64,000 bases of DNA from Actinomycetes bacterium (GTDB taxonomy: Bacteria > Actinomycetota > Acidimicrobiia > Acidimicrobiales > Acidimicrobiaceae), in NCBI GenBank assembly GCA_021819725.1, contig JAKAQR010000007.1, positions 62,001 through 126,000 on the forward strand, given 5' to 3'. Positions within the stretch are counted from its first letter, which is position 1. Every line of letters starts with the position of its first letter. The notes beneath the pieces were generated by a model. The model searched no databases, had not been told where the DNA came from, and saw only the letters and a list, made by a program, of their open reading frames with translations. Positions 1 to 9,845 of the stretch are shown here, one piece after another. A program made the translations under genes and the position numbers.

Positions 1-892
1 GGATCGACGGATCAAGGTTGCCCTGCAAGGCCACCTGTGAGCCCAATCGTGTCGCTGCGTTCCCGAGGTCGATGCGCCAGTCGAGTCCTAACGCCGGGAA
101 ACCGAGATCGGCAAGGTCCTCAAGCAGCCCTGCGGTTTCGACCCCGAAATAGATCACTGGTACTCCCAGTCGTGCGGACGCCTCTGCGAGGCGTTGGAGA
201 TGCGGTCGCACCCACGTGCGAAACATCCACGGGCTCAGCGTTCCGATCCATGAATCGAATATTTGTACCACGCTGGCCCCCTGATCAACCTGGACGGTGA
301 GGGTAGCAATAGCGATATCCACCAGACGTGAGGCGAGTTCATGGAAGACCTCAGGCTCTTGGAGCATCAGTGTCTTGATGGTGGCGTGTGTCCGTGATGG
401 ACGTCCTTCGACGAGGTAGCTTGCGATGGTGAACGGCCCACCACAGAATCCGATCAACGGAACAGTGAGCTCCTGGACACAGAGCGCGACGGCGGCCGCC
501 ATTGGTGCTAGGTCGATCGAAGGGTCAACTGCCCTGAGCCGCTCGACATCGCGCATCGACCGCATGGGCTCTTCGATGACTGGTCCCACTCCAGCGACAA
601 TATCAATCCCGATCCCCAGGTTCGCCAGTGGGGCCATGATGTCGGAGTAAAGTATTGCGGCATCAACTTGGTAACGTCGCACAGGCTGTAGCGTGATCTC
701 CGCGGCCAACTCTGGAGACTGTAGCACTTTGAGGATCGATTCCACCCCGCGCACCTTCCGATACTCTGGCAACGAACGGCCAGCTTGGCGCATAAACCAG
801 ACGGGCGTTCGTTCTGTTGTCTCCTGGTGGAGTGCTTTGAGGAGCACGGAGGAGCTGAGGTCGGTGGTCTGTGTATTCATAGAGCTACTCAT
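1..892 (-). CDS. hemE: uroporphyrinogen decarboxylase, N-terminal part (partial)
   Basis: Decarboxylates the four acetate side chains of uroporphyrinogen III to give coproporphyrinogen III in cytoplasmic heme synthesis. Translating the minus strand gives the N-terminal family signature WFMRQAGRSLPEYRKVRG near residue 30, then YSDIMAPL, GFCGGPFTIASY and, close to the window edge, LQGNLDP, which lies late in the family. Only the last 60 or so residues should be missing. Two in-frame ATGs (892 and 880) are possible starts and there is no obvious reason to prefer one. It is divergent from the helicase gene, with about 195 bp of shared promoter region. The heme product is needed by the cytochrome genes nearby. 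The identity is certain; only the exact start and the missing end are open. Confidence 0.95.
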   Translation of the reverse strand, partial: MSSSMNTQTTDLSSSVLLKALHQETTERTPVWFMRQAGRSLPEYRKVRGVESILKVLQSPELAAEITLQPVRRYQVDAAILYSDIMAPLANLGIGIDIVAGVGPVIEEPMRSMRDVERLRAVDPSIDLAPMAAAVALCVQELTVPLIGFCGGPFTIASYLVEGRPSRTHATIKTLMLQEPEVFHELASRLVDIAIATLTVQVDQGASVVQIFDSWIGTLSPWMFRTWVRPHLQRLAEASARLGVPVIYFGVETAGLLEDLADLGFPALGLDWRIDLGNAATRLGSQVALQGNLDPSI

Positions 893-1087
893 CGAGTCTA
901 CTGGCACGACACCTGAAGGGTCAGCTATCGATGTCGAGTGACGCCCACGATGGCTCTTGTGAACCTATGTCTGGGGACCGGGTAGAGTGGATGGTCGGGA
1001 TAGGCAAAACGTGTGCGAAGGTCACCAATGGCGATAGGTGTAGTTTGGGATATGTAATCGAGTGGCGAATGGTCACCTTGAAGTTGG

Positions 1088-3253
1088 TTGAATCCGATGA
1101 CGCCTGACCAACAGGAGCACGCTGTCGGTGCTGAGCTGGACGCCTTTGAGCTAGAGCGGGCCTATGTTGAACGGGCGTATCGGACACTCGATGAGCTCAA
1201 GTCAAGGATCCAAGGATCTATGCATCAGGCACTGGAACTCCCCAGAGGGGGGACTCCCCAGGCGCGGCTTGAGCGCGATGTGACGATCGAGACCTCCCTC
1301 ACCCGTCTTGGACGACTAGAGGTGGGTGCGCATCCTCTACTCTTCGGGCGAATCGACCTCGACGACGTCGAGGGCCCAGCGTCGTACCACATTGGACGCA
1401 TTTCTCTCTCCGATGATACCGGCGACCCGCTGGTGGTTGACTGGCGAGCACCAGTCGCCGAAGCATTTTATCGAGCGACTGCACTCCACCCGATGGGGCT
1501 GCAGCGACGATGGCATCTCGCGATTGCACAGCGAAGCCTTGTCGGTCTGGAGTGTGAGGATTTGGTCGCCTCGGATCGAGGAGACCGGGAAGATGCGTTG
1601 GTGGGGCGAGCATCGCTCTACTCTGCCCTGGAGCGTCCACGCACACTGGAGATGGCCAACATCGTCGAGACGATTCAGGCCGATCAAGATGAGCTGATTC
1701 GAAGGCCACTGAATCGGACCATTGTGATCGAGGGATCGCCCGGAACCGGCAAGACGGCGGTGGCGCTACACCGAGCAGCCTACCTCGTCTACACGTACCG
1801 TTGGAGGCTAGAACGCCAAGGTGTACTCGTGCTTGGTCCCTCCGAGTCGTTTGTTCGTTATGTTCGTGCCGTCCTGCCTTCCTTGGGTGAGAGTGGTGTG
1901 GAGGTGCGATCCATCGCTGGGTTGCGCGAACCGCGCATGAACTCGGCCCCCACCCGTGATGCCTTGGTAGCACGGTTGAAGGGTGACCCTCGCATGGCCC
2001 GTGTACTACGACAGGCGGTCAAGGACCGCGAGCGGCCACTGAAGCAGACTGCAAGTATACCCTTTGGGTCCAGAATTCTTGTGGTGTCACCGGAGCTCAC
2101 GCAGCGAGCGGTCCTGGCTGGAGCTGCGGCCAAGGGGCGTCATAATCAGCGGCGTAAAGCGGTTGAGGCCTATCTTGCAAGGGAACTGGCCATCGAATTT
2201 CTTCGTGGCGGGCAACTCTCCATGAGTCCTGCTGATTTAAGTGAGAATGTCATCAACCTCTTCGATGATGACCTCGATCTGCCGTTGCGACTTCCCGAGG
2301 ACACCGAGGAGGACATCATTGGTGATGTGGTACTCCAACTCCGCCGGGTAGAGCGCTTTCAACGGATCGTTGAGCGGATTTGGCCAGCGCTCAAGGCGGA
2401 GGAGCTGCTTTTCGATCTCTTCACCCATCGTCCGTTGCTGCAGCTTGCCGCCAGATCGACCCTTCGTGAAGATGAGGTGGCTGCCTTGTCGTTACCACCA
2501 GATCTGGTACTGGCAGAGGTGCAATGGACCGACGAAGATATCATGCTTCTCGACGAGATTGACACGCTCGTTGGGGTACCTCAACCGAAGATATTCGGTC
2601 ATGTTATAGTCGATGAGGCTCAAGACATATCGCCGATGGCTGCGAGAGTGATCCGTCGACGAACTTCTAAGGACTCTCTTACGGTGCTCGGTGACCTCGC
2701 ACAGGCGGTTGGCCCCTATCGCGGGAGATCGTGGAGGGAGGTGATGGGTCCTTTTGGGGTATCTGAGTTCGAGCTCATACGACTCCCGATGAACTACCGT
2801 TCTCCACGGCTGCTTGCCAGGGTAGCGGACCGTCTTCGACGTCGTATACTGGGCGATCAGGCACTTCAGGAGGTCCCGGTCCGGACGCTTGTCGGGACAC
2901 TTACGACCACTGTGATCGATCATGCCAGCCTCGTTCAGCACCTCGAGGACCAGGTTCGTACTTGGCTGGCCGAGGCCGAGGGTACGGTCGCGCTCGTCGT
3001 TCCAGATGAGGTCCCGGAGTTGCTCCAATTGATTTGCAATTGCAAAGTCGATGTCGCTAGAGTGTTCGTAGCTAGTGTGTCCGGGGTCAAAGGGATGGAG
3101 TTCGATTCAGTAGCGCTTGTTGGGTTCGATGTGCCGGAGGAGGGTGATCTTCTTCGACGGTCGATGTATGTGGCCCTTACTCGCGCGACTCGCTCTGTCT
3201 CGATGGTTTTCCTCAACTCGATACCTGGATGGGTCGAGTCCATGCTTGTGTGA
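1088..3253 (+). CDS. helD: HelD-like superfamily 1 helicase / RNA polymerase recycling ATPase
   Basis: 721 residues. Motifs in order: an N-terminal coiled-coil-rich arm (LDAFELERAYVERAYRTL), Walker A GSPGTGKTA near residue 216, Walker B VDEAQDIS near 508, motif III LGDLAQAV, motif IV-like MNYRSP, and C-terminal VALTRAT (motif VI). The N-terminal arm and VVDWRAP resemble actinobacterial HelD proteins, which displace RNA polymerase from DNA and stalled complexes, rather than UvrD or PcrA. The start is TTG at 1088 or ATG at 1097, three codons later; neither has a strong ribosome binding site. It is probably transcribed alone, divergent from hemE. The helicase superfamily is certain; the HelD assignment is inferred from the N-terminus and length. 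Confidence 0.85.
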   Translation: MNPMTPDQQEHAVGAELDAFELERAYVERAYRTLDELKSRIQGSMHQALELPRGGTPQARLERDVTIETSLTRLGRLEVGAHPLLFGRIDLDDVEGPASYHIGRISLSDDTGDPLVVDWRAPVAEAFYRATALHPMGLQRRWHLAIAQRSLVGLECEDLVASDRGDREDALVGRASLYSALERPRTLEMANIVETIQADQDELIRRPLNRTIVIEGSPGTGKTAVALHRAAYLVYTYRWRLERQGVLVLGPSESFVRYVRAVLPSLGESGVEVRSIAGLREPRMNSAPTRDALVARLKGDPRMARVLRQAVKDRERPLKQTASIPFGSRILVVSPELTQRAVLAGAAAKGRHNQRRKAVEAYLARELAIEFLRGGQLSMSPADLSENVINLFDDDLDLPLRLPEDTEEDIIGDVVLQLRRVERFQRIVERIWPALKAEELLFDLFTHRPLLQLAARSTLREDEVAALSLPPDLVLAEVQWTDEDIMLLDEIDTLVGVPQPKIFGHVIVDEAQDISPMAARVIRRRTSKDSLTVLGDLAQAVGPYRGRSWREVMGPFGVSEFELIRLPMNYRSPRLLARVADRLRRRILGDQALQEVPVRTLVGTLTTTVIDHASLVQHLEDQVRTWLAEAEGTVALVVPDEVPELLQLICNCKVDVARVFVASVSGVKGMEFDSVALVGFDVPEEGDLLRRSMYVALTRATRSVSMVFLNSIPGWVESMLV

Positions 3254-3275
3254 TGGAGCGATATAGTGGCGTCAG

Positions 3276-3303
3276 GGTTGGTCTGACAAGGTTGGTCTGA
3301 CAA
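3276..3303. repeat. 14-bp tandem repeat, two exact copies
   Basis: The unit ggttggtctgacaa occurs twice with no spacer, between the helicase stop and the ribosome binding site of ctaE. It lies in the expected promoter or leader of the respiratory cluster and could be a regulator site or a slippage product. Confidence 0.8.
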
Positions 3304-3329
3304 AGGAGTGCTGGGAGTGATGGGTAACA

Positions 3330-3926
3330 ATGGCTGAGACGACTGTCGCAGCGCCGACGAGACGAGAACCGATCCGATTCTCAAAGCCATCCATACTCGG
3401 GTTAGGTACCATTGTCTGGCTTGGCTCAGAGCTAATGTTTTTCAGCGGTCTCTTTGCTGCCTATTTTACTATCCGGGCCCATGATGGTTCGCCTTGGCCA
3501 CCAGCGGGAACCCACCTCGATACCGTGCAGGCAGGCATCTTCACCGCCATCTTGGTGATGTCGAGTGTGACGATGCAGAAGGCAGTTTTTGAGGCTGAGC
3601 ATGATCGTCCCAGGAGCGCGATGTGGTGGATCGTGTTGACCTTCATCATGGGAGGATCGTTCATTGCGAACCAAGCGGTTGAGTGGTCCACGTTGAAGTT
3701 TGGTCCGCAGACCAATGCCTATGGTTCATTGTTTTATGTCATGTCCGGAGTTCATGGCCTGCACGTGATTCTTGGTTTGGTGGCCATGCTGTTTCTTCTT
3801 TTTCGGCTCAAGGGCATCAAGGGCGGCTCCCGTCACTTGCCAGGCCTGCAGGCATTGTCCTACTACTGGCACTTCGTTGACATTGTGTGGGTTGCGCTCT
3901 ATGCCTGTCTGTTTCTGGTGCACTGA
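3330..3926 (+). CDS. ctaE: cytochrome c oxidase subunit III
   Basis: Membrane subunit of the aa3-type terminal oxidase. 198 residues with about five hydrophobic segments, the usual size and topology for actinobacterial CtaE. Visible family features are WLGSELMFFSGLFAAYF in the first helix and YYWHFVDIVWVALY in the last. It opens the respiratory cluster and is followed 40 bp later by qcrC, so it sits away from ctaC, ctaD and ctaF, which lie after qcrB. In Streptomyces and Mycobacterium ctaE also directly precedes qcrCAB, so this junction is conserved. The ATG follows a purine-rich stretch (aaggagtgctgggag). Confidence 0.95.
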   Translation: MAETTVAAPTRREPIRFSKPSILGLGTIVWLGSELMFFSGLFAAYFTIRAHDGSPWPPAGTHLDTVQAGIFTAILVMSSVTMQKAVFEAEHDRPRSAMWWIVLTFIMGGSFIANQAVEWSTLKFGPQTNAYGSLFYVMSGVHGLHVILGLVAMLFLLFRLKGIKGGSRHLPGLQALSYYWHFVDIVWVALYACLFLVH

Positions 3927-3965
3927 GTGTGCGGTATTTGAGGTGGTTGATGATGAGGGGTTGGT

Positions 3966-4850
3966 GTGGTGAACGATCACAAGAGGCGTAAGAGCAAGAG
4001 ACAGTCTCAGCTCAAATGGGCAGTGGGTTCCGTGGCATCCGGTGCGGCGGTGCTTGCGCTCGCTACGATTGCGTTATATCCCCATCAAGGGCATACGGAG
4101 GCGCTGACGAGCGCCAAAGTGGCGTCGCACGCCAAAGTTGGGGCCAAGCCAGTGGCTCATGGTACCGCATCACAACAACCGATTGTCTACAAAAATCCAC
4201 CTAGAAGTCTGATTCCACAGGGTAGGGAGCTTTTCGCTGAGGACTGCCAGACCTGTCATGGTCCTGACGCTGAGGGTTCGGTGCGAGCTCCTAACCTGCA
4301 GGGACTTGGGGCGGCGACTGTCGACTTTTGGGTAGCGACTGGGCGGATGCCGTTGGCAGATCCGACGGAGCAGGCGGCGATCAAGCCGCCGCGGTTGTCG
4401 CATGAGCAGCAGTTGGCGGTGTCGGCCTATGTGGCGTCGCTGGCTCCAGGGGGTCCTGCTATCCCCTCTCCGAATCTCGGATTGGCGAACTTGCCAAAAG
4501 GAGAGTCACTCTTTGCCGAGAACTGTGCGGCGTGCCATACCATCACGGGAGCTGGTGATGCATTGGCAAACAATATCTATGCGCCGTCGCTCTGGGCGGC
4601 AACGCCGACGGAAGTGGCCGAGGCCATACGAACAGGACCTGGCAATATGCCGCGTTTTGGTCCGGGTACCTTTTCGAACCAGGAGGTTGATGATATCGTC
4701 CGCTATGTCACCTACATCCAGCACCCCAATGATCGGGGTGGGCTGGCACTGGGCGGTGTTGGTCCGGTGGCTGAAGGTTTTGTAGCCATTCTCATTGGAT
4801 TGGGTTCGTTGATGGTGGCGGGTTATTGGATTGGGGGACGGGCGCAATGA
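3966..4850 (+). CDS. qcrC: menaquinol-cytochrome c reductase, diheme cytochrome c subunit
   Basis: Passes electrons from the Rieske centre to the CuA site of the oxidase inside the bcc-aa3 supercomplex, replacing a soluble cytochrome c. 294 residues: a basic N-terminus and membrane helix (about residues 18-38), a low-complexity linker, two c-type heme sites (CQTCH near residue 94, CAACH near 188), each followed by a Met-containing loop that may supply the axial ligand, and a C-terminal membrane anchor. Diheme QcrC is characteristic of Actinobacteria. Two adjacent GTG codons (3966, 3969) can start the protein. Its stop overlaps the qcrA start in ATGA, which indicates translational coupling. 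Confidence 0.95.
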   Translation: MVNDHKRRKSKRQSQLKWAVGSVASGAAVLALATIALYPHQGHTEALTSAKVASHAKVGAKPVAHGTASQQPIVYKNPPRSLIPQGRELFAEDCQTCHGPDAEGSVRAPNLQGLGAATVDFWVATGRMPLADPTEQAAIKPPRLSHEQQLAVSAYVASLAPGGPAIPSPNLGLANLPKGESLFAENCAACHTITGAGDALANNIYAPSLWAATPTEVAEAIRTGPGNMPRFGPGTFSNQEVDDIVRYVTYIQHPNDRGGLALGGVGPVAEGFVAILIGLGSLMVAGYWIGGRAQ

Positions 4851-5743
4851 GCGATACCCAACTCTTTGAGGGTGCCGGAGATGAGGAGATTCGACGTCCT
4901 TTGATGGAGAAAGTCGTGGCGATCAGCTTTATCGTCTCCGTCGTCGGCACCATTGGCCTTGGGGTGACTTATTGGGTCGGGGGCCAACCTCAGGTTGAAG
5001 GTGGTTTCTTGTTTCTTGCACTCGGCGGTATCGGGGTCGGTATCGTCTCTTGGGGCAAGTATCTCGTCCCACAGGGGCCCTACGTGCAAGAGCGCCATGA
5101 GATGAGGAGTGCTCCTGAAGATCTGGATGCGATGCACGCATCGTTGTCACGAGGGCTGGGGCAAGTGGGTCGGAGAAAATTCCTGCTGCGCCTCCTCGGT
5201 GGAGCGGTGGGCGTCTTTGGCATTATCAACCTATTCCCTTTCCTTCGCTCGCTCGGTCCAGTTCCTGGGAAGTCGCTCTTTGTGACCAACTGGAAGCATG
5301 GCTCAGAGCTTGTGACTGCTGATGGCCGAACGGTGCTAGCGAGCGATCTTGAGGTCGGTGGCGTGATGACCGTTTTCCCCAAGGGGTTCGAAGGCGAGCC
5401 ATCAAACGCGATCGATCAGGTCATTTTGGTCCGGGCTGCTGATTACGACTTAGTCACTCGGCCGGGGAGGGAGACATGGGGACCACAGGGGTACCTCGCG
5501 TTCTCAAAGGTCTGTACTCATGCGGGCTGTCCGGTGGGGTTATACCAAGAGTTGACCCAGCAACTCCTCTGCCCCTGTCACCAGAGCCTGTTCGATGTCC
5601 TCACTGGCGCGACAAATGTGTTTGGCCCGGCTCCGCGACCGTTACCGCAGTTGCCGCTCTATGTCGGGACTGACGGGGTGTTGCGATCACAGTCTGGCTT
5701 TGATGAACCGATTGGTCCTGGATTTTGGGAGCGTGGAGCGTGA
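4847..5743 (+). CDS. qcrA: menaquinol-cytochrome c reductase, Rieske iron-sulfur subunit
   Basis: Carries the 2Fe-2S centre that takes the first electron from menaquinol. 298 residues from the ATG that overlaps the qcrC stop. Three N-terminal hydrophobic segments (roughly 22-45, 56-78, 118-138) match the three-helix actinobacterial QcrA rather than the single-helix proteobacterial type. Cluster ligands are visible as CTHAGC (near 222) and CPCHQS (near 242), with both Cys and both His present. Coupled by overlap to qcrC before it and qcrB after it (GTGA at the junction). Confidence 0.96.
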   Translation: MSDTQLFEGAGDEEIRRPLMEKVVAISFIVSVVGTIGLGVTYWVGGQPQVEGGFLFLALGGIGVGIVSWGKYLVPQGPYVQERHEMRSAPEDLDAMHASLSRGLGQVGRRKFLLRLLGGAVGVFGIINLFPFLRSLGPVPGKSLFVTNWKHGSELVTADGRTVLASDLEVGGVMTVFPKGFEGEPSNAIDQVILVRAADYDLVTRPGRETWGPQGYLAFSKVCTHAGCPVGLYQELTQQLLCPCHQSLFDVLTGATNVFGPAPRPLPQLPLYVGTDGVLRSQSGFDEPIGPGFWERGA

Positions 5744-7308
5744 GTACGCTAGAAGAAAGGGCGGTTGAGGCCGCTGATTTTGCTGATGAGCGCTTAGGGG
5801 TTGCGAAATTTGCACGGAGCTCGTTCAACAAGATCTTCCCTGATCACTGGTCGTTCATGTTGGGCGAGATCGCGATGTACTCCTTTGTGATCCTGATCTT
5901 TACTGGTGTTTTTCTCACGCTGTTCTATGTGCCATCCCAGCATTTGATCACTTATCATGGATCGTACGCACCACTACGCGGCCAGAAGGTATCAGAGGCC
6001 TATGCCTCGACGCTCAATATCTCCTTCAACGTCCGTGCGGGTCTGGTCATGCGCCAAATCCACCACTGGGCCGCGGATGTCTTCATCGCCGCGATCGTGG
6101 TCCATCTGCTGAGGATCTTCTTCACCGGCTCCTACCGCAAGCCTCGCGAGCTGAACTGGATTATTGGGAGTTCTTTGCTGATCCTCGCTATCGTGAATGG
6201 GTTTATCGGGTACTCCCTGCCCGATGACTTGATCTCTGGTACCGGTATTCGTATCGCCTTTTCCATCATTCTCTCGATCCCCGTGATCGGGAGCTATCTG
6301 GCCTTCTTTGTCTTTGGCTCGAACTTCCCTGGAACCTCCATCATTCCAAGGTTCTTCATTATTCACGTCTTGATCCTCCCTGCCATCATCGCAGGTCTGA
6401 TTGGGGCACATCTCGCCATTATGTGGCACCAGAAGCACACCCAGTACCCAGGGCGGGGACGAACGAACCGCAATGTCGTTGGTATTCCGTTCTGGCCCGC
6501 GTACGCGCTTCAAGCTGGTGGTTTTTTCTTCATCACCTCAGCCGTGATCGCCGCGCTCGGTGGCTTTGTCCAGATCAACCCCATTTGGCTCTATGGCTCC
6601 TATATTCCTTACAAGGTCTCCTACGCGGTACAGCCGGACTGGTATATGGGTTGGCTGGATGGCGCCTTGCGTTTGATGCCGAGTTGGGAGGCGGTCTTTG
6701 GGCCAACCTACGGGGGCCATATGATCCCAAATGTCTTCTTCCCGGCGGTTCTGCTCCCGGGCGTCACCTTTGGCTTGTTGTTTGCATGGCCGTGGATTGA
6801 GAAGAGATTCACCAAGGATGATCGTGAGCACAATATCTGTGATCGTCCAAGAGAGCATCCCGTGCGGACCTCGGTTGGCGTTGGTATCTTGATGTTCTAC
6901 ATCGTGTTGTTCCTCGCAAGCGCTACCGATGTTCTGGCGAACACCTTCCAGACTTCACTGAATCTGGTGCTTTGGACTCTACGCATCATGCTCTTTGTGC
7001 TTCCGTTGGTGGCTGGTCTCGTCACCTACCTTCTGTTGCGAGAGATGGCGGCGATCCCGACGATTGGCGATCCCAAGATTCCAGTAGAGATTCGGCGTGA
7101 CTTCGACGGATCGTTTACCTTGGCTGAGCTGAGTATCCACGGGGAGGAGGAGGAGATCCGAGAACTGCCCGAAGAGGTCGCTTACCGTAGTTTGGTGGGT
7201 GGTAATGGTCATTCGATGAGTTCTCATGATGCAGCCCCAGGAGATAGTTCGGCGGAGACATCTGGGGTCGAAGATGACCATGGTGTCTTTGAGGTTCCGA
7301 GGGATTGA
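5740..7308 (+). CDS. qcrB: menaquinol-cytochrome c reductase, cytochrome b subunit
   Basis: Membrane subunit holding the two b hemes and both quinone sites. 522 residues from a GTG that overlaps the qcrA stop; an in-frame TTG 15 bases upstream is a less likely start. Heme ligand histidines are seen in MRQIHHWAADVF and VVHLLRIFFTG, and in IIHVLILP and IGAHLAIMWHQ. The quinol-oxidation motif is PDWY (QPDWYMGWL), the actinobacterial variant of PEWY. A charged cytoplasmic tail of about 100 residues follows the last helices. This protein is the target of QcrB inhibitors in mycobacteria. The next gene, ctaC, starts within the stop region. Confidence 0.96.
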   Translation: MSTLEERAVEAADFADERLGVAKFARSSFNKIFPDHWSFMLGEIAMYSFVILIFTGVFLTLFYVPSQHLITYHGSYAPLRGQKVSEAYASTLNISFNVRAGLVMRQIHHWAADVFIAAIVVHLLRIFFTGSYRKPRELNWIIGSSLLILAIVNGFIGYSLPDDLISGTGIRIAFSIILSIPVIGSYLAFFVFGSNFPGTSIIPRFFIIHVLILPAIIAGLIGAHLAIMWHQKHTQYPGRGRTNRNVVGIPFWPAYALQAGGFFFITSAVIAALGGFVQINPIWLYGSYIPYKVSYAVQPDWYMGWLDGALRLMPSWEAVFGPTYGGHMIPNVFFPAVLLPGVTFGLLFAWPWIEKRFTKDDREHNICDRPREHPVRTSVGVGILMFYIVLFLASATDVLANTFQTSLNLVLWTLRIMLFVLPLVAGLVTYLLLREMAAIPTIGDPKIPVEIRRDFDGSFTLAELSIHGEEEEIRELPEEVAYRSLVGGNGHSMSSHDAAPGDSSAETSGVEDDHGVFEVPRD

Positions 7309-8120
7309 GGTGGAGTGTGGATAGGTCTAATCAGCAGGGATTGATGCAGCGTCTTCTCCACGGTCGTCGCCGACAAGGTGGCCTTGCACCAAGGGTGGCG
7401 AGGCTGCTGGCACCCGTCGCGGGCGTGTTGGGAGCGGGTTTGGTGTTGTCCGCGTGTAACCTCCCGAGTTTCGGGGCCTTTAAGGGCAACACGGTGCAAG
7501 GGAATAGCACCTATCATCTCTTTCAAGGTTTCTTTGTGGCTTCGATCTTTGTGGGTGGCATCACCTTCATTCTCTTGGCATTGGCGATCATTCGTTTTCG
7601 GCGAAAGGGAGATTCGATTATCCCTAAGCAGATTCATGGCAACACCAAGCTCGAGGTGTTTTATACTGTTGTCCCCGTGCTCATCGTTGCCGTGCTCTAC
7701 TTCTTCACGGTTCGCGTCGAGAACAAGGTGGATACGGTGGCTCGTAACCCCAACTTGCGGGTCGACGTGACTGGGTTTCAGTGGGGTTGGAAGTTCTACT
7801 ACCCCAAGTATGGGGTGACCACCATCACCAAAGGCGTCGATCTGTATCCCACACTTGAGTTGCCGGTCGGCGAGACCGCTACGTTCCGTTTGGTCTCCAA
7901 CGATGTGGTCCATGGGTTTTATATGCCGGAGTTTGATTTCTCAAGGTATGCACTCCCAGGCGTCACCAACTATTTCGACTTCACGCCGCAGCACACGGCG
8001 AACTTCCTTGGGCGCTGTTCGCAGTTCTGCGGTCTGTACCATGCCGATATGTTGTTCTATGTTCATGTGGTCTCCCCGAGTCAGTTCCAGTCGTGGATCC
8101 ATGCACACCAGGGAGCTTAG
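7305..8120 (+). CDS. ctaC: cytochrome c oxidase subunit II, lipoprotein with CuA site
   Basis: Accepts electrons at the binuclear CuA centre. 271 residues. An N-terminal signal with a lipobox-like VLSACN suggests cleavage and lipid attachment at the Cys near residue 50. Two membrane helices follow, then a cupredoxin domain with the complete CuA motif CSQFCGLYHADM near residue 235. The start is TTG 7305, overlapping the qcrB stop, or GTG 7317. The overlap couples reductase and oxidase subunits, consistent with a fixed bcc-aa3 stoichiometry. Confidence 0.95.
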   Translation: MRWSVDRSNQQGLMQRLLHGRRRQGGLAPRVARLLAPVAGVLGAGLVLSACNLPSFGAFKGNTVQGNSTYHLFQGFFVASIFVGGITFILLALAIIRFRRKGDSIIPKQIHGNTKLEVFYTVVPVLIVAVLYFFTVRVENKVDTVARNPNLRVDVTGFQWGWKFYYPKYGVTTITKGVDLYPTLELPVGETATFRLVSNDVVHGFYMPEFDFSRYALPGVTNYFDFTPQHTANFLGRCSQFCGLYHADMLFYVHVVSPSQFQSWIHAHQGA

Positions 8121-8159
8121 GATGAGTTATATATGCAAGATAAGGGTTAAGGTGGAACA

Positions 8160-9845
8160 ATGACGATTCTTCAGGAGCCGCAGGTTCAAACTGGGGCTGT
8201 TCTGCACGAGCAGAAGGCTCCCGGCGGGTTCTATAAGTGGATCACCTCGGTTGACCATAAGGTCATTGGCAAGAACTACATGTATACGGCGTTGGCGTTC
8301 ATGTTCATTGCTGGTGCGATGGCTCTGTTGATACGCACTCAGCTCTTTAATCCGAATGGTCATGTGGTCTCACTACAGACCTACAATGAGCTGTTTACGA
8401 TCCATGGTTCGATGATGCTGTACCTGTTTGCAGGGCCTTTTGCTTTCGGTGGATTCGCAAACTTCATCGTTCCGCTCCAGATTGGGGCGCCAGATATGGC
8501 GTTCCCACGGCTGAACAACCTCTCGTATTGGCTCTTCCTCTTGGGGGGCGTCACGATGCTGTTTGGTTTCTTCACCGCTTCGGGTGCAGCGGCTTTCGGA
8601 TGGGTCGCCTATGCACCGCTCTCGACAGCGCCGTACTCTCCCGGTCCCGGTCCCGATCTTTGGATCGTCTCGATCGCGATGGTGGGTTTCTCTGGTATCT
8701 TTACAGCCGTCAACTTGGTGACGACCATCTTCTATCTCCGTGCGCCGGGCATGACGATGTTCCGTATGCCGTTGTTCAGCTGGAGCATGCTCGTCACCGG
8801 AGTGCTTATCTTGATCGCCTTTCCAGTGTTGACCGCGGCTCTGGTCCTGTTGTACGCGGACCGACACTTTGGTGCGCATTTCTTTAGTGTCGCCGGGGGC
8901 GGCGTGCCGGTGATGTGGCAGAACCTGTTTTGGTTCTTTGGCCACCCGGAGGTCTATATCCTGGCCTTGCCCTTCTTCGGAATCGTCTCGGAGCTGATCC
9001 CAGTGTTTTCGAAGAAGCCGATCTTCGGCTACAAGGGTATGGTTTTTGCGACCCTCGCGATCGCTGGTCTCTCCACTGGTGTTTGGGCGCACCACATGTT
9101 CACTACCGGTACCGTGTTGCTCCCCTTCTTCTCCGCGATGTCGCTGTTGATCGCGGTTCCAACCGGCATCAAGGTCTTTACGTGGATTGCCACCATGTGG
9201 GGTGGGCAGATTAAGTTCAATACCTCAATGTTGTTCGCGGTCGGTTTCATCTTTGCCTTCGTGATGGGCGGGATCACTGGAGTGATGTTGGCATCGCCGC
9301 CGATTGACTTCTACACCCACGATACCTACTTCGTTGTCGCTCACTTCCATCAGGTGTTGATCGCCACCACGGTCTTCGCTGGCTTCGCCGGAATTTATTA
9401 CTGGTACCCCAAGCTGACCGGCCGGTTTATGCATGAGGGGCTCGGCAAGTGGAACTTCTGGGTGACCTTCATCGGATTCTGGCTAACCTTTATGCCCCAA
9501 TACCTGCTCGGTCTCCGAGGGATGCCACGACGGATCGCCATCTACTCGCCAGCTGATGGTTTCACCTTCCTGAATCGGATGTCGACTGTGGGTGCCTACA
9601 TGATGGGCATTGGTATGTTCCTGTTCCTGCTGAACTTCATCGTCTCTTGGCGCCGTCCACGCCCCGCAGGAGATAACCCTTGGGATGGCTTTACGTTGGA
9701 GTGGGCGACAAGCTCTCCGCCGCCTCCGCACAACTTCCACTCCCTTCCGGCCATTCGATCGGCTCGTCCGACGTGGGATATGAATCATCCCGAGCACGCT
9801 GATGCGGTCCCAGTTCTTACAGGAGGTGACGAAAGTGCGGAATGA
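8160..9845 (+). CDS. ctaD: cytochrome c oxidase subunit I
   Basis: Catalytic subunit reducing oxygen to water and pumping protons. 561 residues, twelve expected helices. Seen: the CuB/heme a3 region GHPEVYI (near 261) with the A-family Glu, WAHHMFTTG (near 310) with two CuB histidines, [13 protein letters not shown] (near 396) with heme a and a3 ligands, the D-channel Asp in GAPDMAFPR, and the K-channel Lys in PTGIKVFTW. All residues expected of an A-type pump are present. The ATG follows aaggtggaaca. The 3' end overlaps ctaF by 11 bp. Confidence 0.97.
   Translation: MTILQEPQVQTGAVLHEQKAPGGFYKWITSVDHKVIGKNYMYTALAFMFIAGAMALLIRTQLFNPNGHVVSLQTYNELFTIHGSMMLYLFAGPFAFGGFANFIVPLQIGAPDMAFPRLNNLSYWLFLLGGVTMLFGFFTASGAAAFGWVAYAPLSTAPYSPGPGPDLWIVSIAMVGFSGIFTAVNLVTTIFYLRAPGMTMFRMPLFSWSMLVTGVLILIAFPVLTAALVLLYADRHFGAHFFSVAGGGVPVMWQNLFWFFGHPEVYILALPFFGIVSELIPVFSKKPIFGYKGMVFATLAIAGLSTGVWAHHMFTTGTVLLPFFSAMSLLIAVPTGIKVFTWIATMWGGQIKFNTSMLFAVGFIFAFVMGGITGVMLASPPIDFYTHDTYFVVAHFHQVLIATTVFAGFAGIYYWYPKLTGRFMHEGLGKWNFWVTFIGFWLTFMPQYLLGLRGMPRRIAIYSPADGFTFLNRMSTVGAYMMGIGMFLFLLNFIVSWRRPRPAGDNPWDGFTLEWATSSPPPPHNFHSLPAIRSARPTWDMNHPEHADAVPVLTGGDESAE

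Noticed and set aside
1299..1973. Long open frame of 224 codons on the minus strand opposite the helicase gene
   Set aside because: It lies fully inside helD, its product is Arg/Pro/His-rich without motifs, and it has no ribosome site.
6423..6800. Plus-strand open frame inside qcrB
   Set aside because: It is a frame shift of the cytochrome b coding sequence with its motifs disrupted.
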